Below, one piece after another: positions 4,909-6,149 of a DNA stretch of 6,149 nt (position 1 is its first letter; every line of letters begins with the position of its first letter). Source of the stretch: Treponema sp. (lineage in GTDB: Bacteria > Spirochaetota > Spirochaetia > Treponematales > Breznakiellaceae); NCBI GenBank assembly GCA_009785545.1, contig WQWD01000150.1, positions 1-6,149 of the forward strand, written 5' to 3'. The notes under the pieces were generated by a model. That model worked only from the letters and a program-made list of their open reading frames with translations. It was not told where the DNA came from and ran no database searches. The translations under genes and the position numbers were made by a program.

Positions 4909-5411
4909 TTTCCGTGTAACGTGGACAATACGCCAGCTAAAATTTCACCAAACATATTTGACGAAACAATTACATCAAACTTCGCCGGTTCTTGAATAAG
5001 CTGCGAAACAGCTATGTCAATATAAACAAACTCTATATCAACCTGCGGGAAAAACATGGCAATATCCGCAGCGGCTTCCCTCCACATACGTGACGACTCA
5101 AGCACATCAGCTTTATCAACGATACATAGTTTTTTTTGCCTGCTGTCGGCGCATTCAAAGGCAACCCTCAAAACACGCTCAATTTCTGTCCACGAATACT
5201 TTTCGGTATCAAACGCTTCCTGGCAGCCTTTCCCCATGCACGAGCCACACGGCGAATAGAGCCTGCCTCGCTCTCCAAAGTAAATCCCGCCTGTCATCTC
5301 TCTAACAAGAACAATGTCGAATAACGGCTCACCGCCGCTGTCTTTCTCAACATGAAAAAATTTCGCAAATTCGCAATCACGATATTTATTTTGTATCTCA
5401 TCAAAATTCAT
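4905..5411 (-). CDS. truncated LeuB-like (isopropylmalate/isocitrate dehydrogenase family) protein, possible remnant
   Basis: This 168-codon frame matches only the middle of 3-isopropylmalate dehydrogenase (normally about 350-360 residues). Recognisable parts are LVREMTGGIYFGERG (35-49), AFDTEKYSWTEIERVLRVAF (66-85), CIVDKADVLESSRMWREAA (96-114), IDIAVSQLI (131-139) and FDVIVSSNMFGEIL (145-158). The catalytic Tyr44, Lys100 and first metal Asp132 equivalents are present. The second and third metal aspartates are replaced (Glu156, Gly160), and the N-terminal 90-100 residues and the C-terminal NAD-binding segment are missing. A Cys cluster, CGSCMGKGC (55-63), sits where LeuB has a short loop. 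The ATG is 3 bp after the upstream gene's stop, and no partial LeuB is seen in adjacent frames. It is either a decaying fragment of leuB or a repurposed piece; classical LeuB activity is very unlikely. No Shine-Dalgarno is obvious, so translation may depend on coupling. Confidence 0.75.
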   Translation of the reverse strand: MNFDEIQNKYRDCEFAKFFHVEKDSGGEPLFDIVLVREMTGGIYFGERGRLYSPCGSCMGKGCQEAFDTEKYSWTEIERVLRVAFECADSRQKKLCIVDKADVLESSRMWREAAADIAMFFPQVDIEFVYIDIAVSQLIQEPAKFDVIVSSNMFGEILAGVLSTLHGN

Positions 5412-5414
5412 TAT

Positions 5415-5888
5415 TTACCGCAGCCAGAATCGGGCACCAATGGCACTGGGATAAAACAGTTTGGAGAAATCGAGGCTTGGAAGAAACTCTACGCCAAATG
5501 AAGGAGCAATATGCGCAAAGATTTCCAGGTTTCGTCTTACCTGCCAACTAAGCCCCACAGGAAAACGAATTCCTCCTGTTACGCCAATATTATTATCAAA
5601 TACAAGGTTTGTAAAAACACCTATTCCCAAAGTAAAACGCAAACCAGCCCCAATCGAAATCGGCGCATAATCAGCGGTTATACCAATAATACCGGCTTCA
5701 TCATTAAACGGCAAATACCAATTTGCCGCTAAATGAACATCTCTTGACGGACTTAAAAGAGCTGAAAACCCCGGAGCATTTATACCCCCGGCACTATAAT
5801 TTATTTGCGCTCCTATGCCAACCGCATGAACATTAGCGAACCCTGCGATACAAAAAATAGCTAAAATTATAAGCAGTTTTTTTTTCAT
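5415..5888 (-). CDS. exported small beta-rich protein, probable outer-membrane beta-barrel (DUF3996-like)
   Basis: This 157-residue protein starts with a clear signal peptide: MKKK, a hydrophobic core LLIILAIFCIAGFA and a signal peptidase I site after VHA (residue 22). The mature part is a series of alternating amphipathic segments rich in Gly and aromatic residues, for example GIGAQINYSAGG (24-35), VHLAANWYLPF (51-61), GIIGITADYAP (66-76), LRFTLGIGVFTNLVF (83-97), IRFPVGLSWQV (107-117), LEIFAHIAPSFGVEF (121-135) and AIGARFWLR (149-157). This pattern fits a small eight-strand OmpA-like barrel, and it recalls the spirochaetal DUF3996 proteins, although that family call is from memory of the pattern. 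There is no lipobox. It lies 11 bp after the preceding gene and 3 bp before the LeuB-like gene, so it is the middle gene of a minus-strand operon. Its function is not known. Confidence 0.82.
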   Translation of the reverse strand: MKKKLLIILAIFCIAGFANVHAVGIGAQINYSAGGINAPGFSALLSPSRDVHLAANWYLPFNDEAGIIGITADYAPISIGAGLRFTLGIGVFTNLVFDNNIGVTGGIRFPVGLSWQVRRNLEIFAHIAPSFGVEFLPSLDFSKLFYPSAIGARFWLR

Positions 5889-5894
5889 AATATT

Positions 5895-5900
5895 TCCCCT
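5895..5900 (-). promoter_or_regulatory. Shine-Dalgarno of the exported beta-rich protein
   Basis: On the minus strand AGGGGA stands 6 nt before the ATG at 5888 and touches the stop codon of the upstream gene at 5902-5900. This supports the chosen start and suggests translational coupling between the two genes. Confidence 0.75.
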
Positions 5901-6149
5901 TATCTCTTACCAACTGCCGCCGCACCGGCAACTCTGCCGTTAATATCGGAAAGCCCCGAGCGAATATCTCTGGCAATATTCAAAGTATCCTGATACCTGC
6001 CTTCCGCATAACTTGCTTCGGCTCTATCAGCGGCTTGGTGGACTCCTCGCATTTCTCTGTCCAACTCATCATGATCGAGCTGAAGCAAAGAATAACGAGC
6101 GCCGTTGACATTTCTTTGAGTTTCTTCGATTTCATCCCATAAGCCGGAA
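5900..6149 (-). CDS. C-terminal 82 residues of an unrecognised helical protein; start outside window
   Basis: The frame is open from the right window edge to TAA at 5902-5900 and reads SGLWDEIEETQRNVNGARYS at the edge, so the gene continues upstream. A TTG at 6088 could be mistaken for a start, but coding clearly extends past it. The segment is rich in Glu, Arg, Ala and Asp with heptad-like spacing, no membrane segment and no cysteine. A stretch AEASYAEGRYQDTLNIAR resembles one TPR-type helical hairpin (A-x-x-x-Y-x-x-G-R-Y-x-x-x-L). The tail ends GAAAVGKR. I do not recognise the family. It is the first visible gene of a tightly packed minus-strand operon with the exported beta-rich protein, which makes an envelope role possible but unproven. 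Confidence 0.8.
   Translation of the reverse strand, partial: SGLWDEIEETQRNVNGARYSLLQLDHDELDREMRGVHQAADRAEASYAEGRYQDTLNIARDIRSGLSDINGRVAGAAAVGKR

Noticed and set aside
4905..5888. Frameshifted N-terminal half of LeuB upstream of the fragment
   Set aside because: The region before 5411 on the minus strand is fully occupied by the exported beta-rich protein, and no GDG-type LeuB N-terminus is seen in any frame.
5900..6088. Short complete gene starting at TTG 6088
   Set aside because: The same frame is open to the window edge with protein-like composition and no ribosome site before the TTG, so it is the end of a longer gene.

Overview
This window is most likely from a spirochaete, probably a Treponema-like host-associated bacterium. 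The support is a BspA/LrrA-type leucine-rich-repeat lipoprotein with a loose lipobox (FSAC), an IspG with a QTMWK N-terminal segment instead of the usual QSMT, a small beta-rich exported protein of the kind common in spirochaetes, and moderate GC content. The genus is an inference from gene content; no rRNA or other phylogenetic marker is present.

Layout. Positions 1-788 (minus) hold the N-terminal two thirds of ispG, the penultimate enzyme of the MEP isoprenoid pathway. Positions 789-1322 are non-coding but dense. They hold a 251-bp imperfect palindrome (818-1068), a strong sigma70-type promoter (1098-1127) overlapped by operator-like symmetry, and an intrinsic-terminator hairpin with a U8 tract (1216-1293), all upstream of the lipoprotein gene. 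Positions 1323-2294 (plus) encode the secreted lipoprotein, built of ten tandem 22-residue LRR units (66-nt DNA repeats). Two further hairpins follow, then a second long palindrome (2444-2642) whose ends match those of the first although its body differs. Positions 2688-3278 and 3283-4908 (plus) form a two-gene operon: an AMMECR1-domain protein (AmmeMemoRadiSam protein A) and the peptidoglycan ligase MurE. On the minus strand from the right edge come the end of a helical protein, a signal-peptide-bearing beta-rich protein and a doubly truncated LeuB-like protein. These are spaced 11 and 3 bp apart, and the run meets murE tail to tail with a 4-bp overlap.

How it fits together. ispG and murE are housekeeping envelope and isoprenoid genes: IspG feeds undecaprenyl phosphate and MurE builds the stem peptide. 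The part that looks accessory is 818-2642: an LRR surface lipoprotein with its own promoter and leader, bracketed by two palindromic elements with common termini. This is the best candidate for an undescribed unit, either a mobile LRR module or an LRR gene that landed between two copies of a MITE-like family. The lipoprotein appears to be controlled by attenuation, because its only good promoter lies before a terminator and nothing convincing lies after it. The truncated LeuB-like gene, which has lost the N-terminal domain and has altered metal ligands, is the other oddity.
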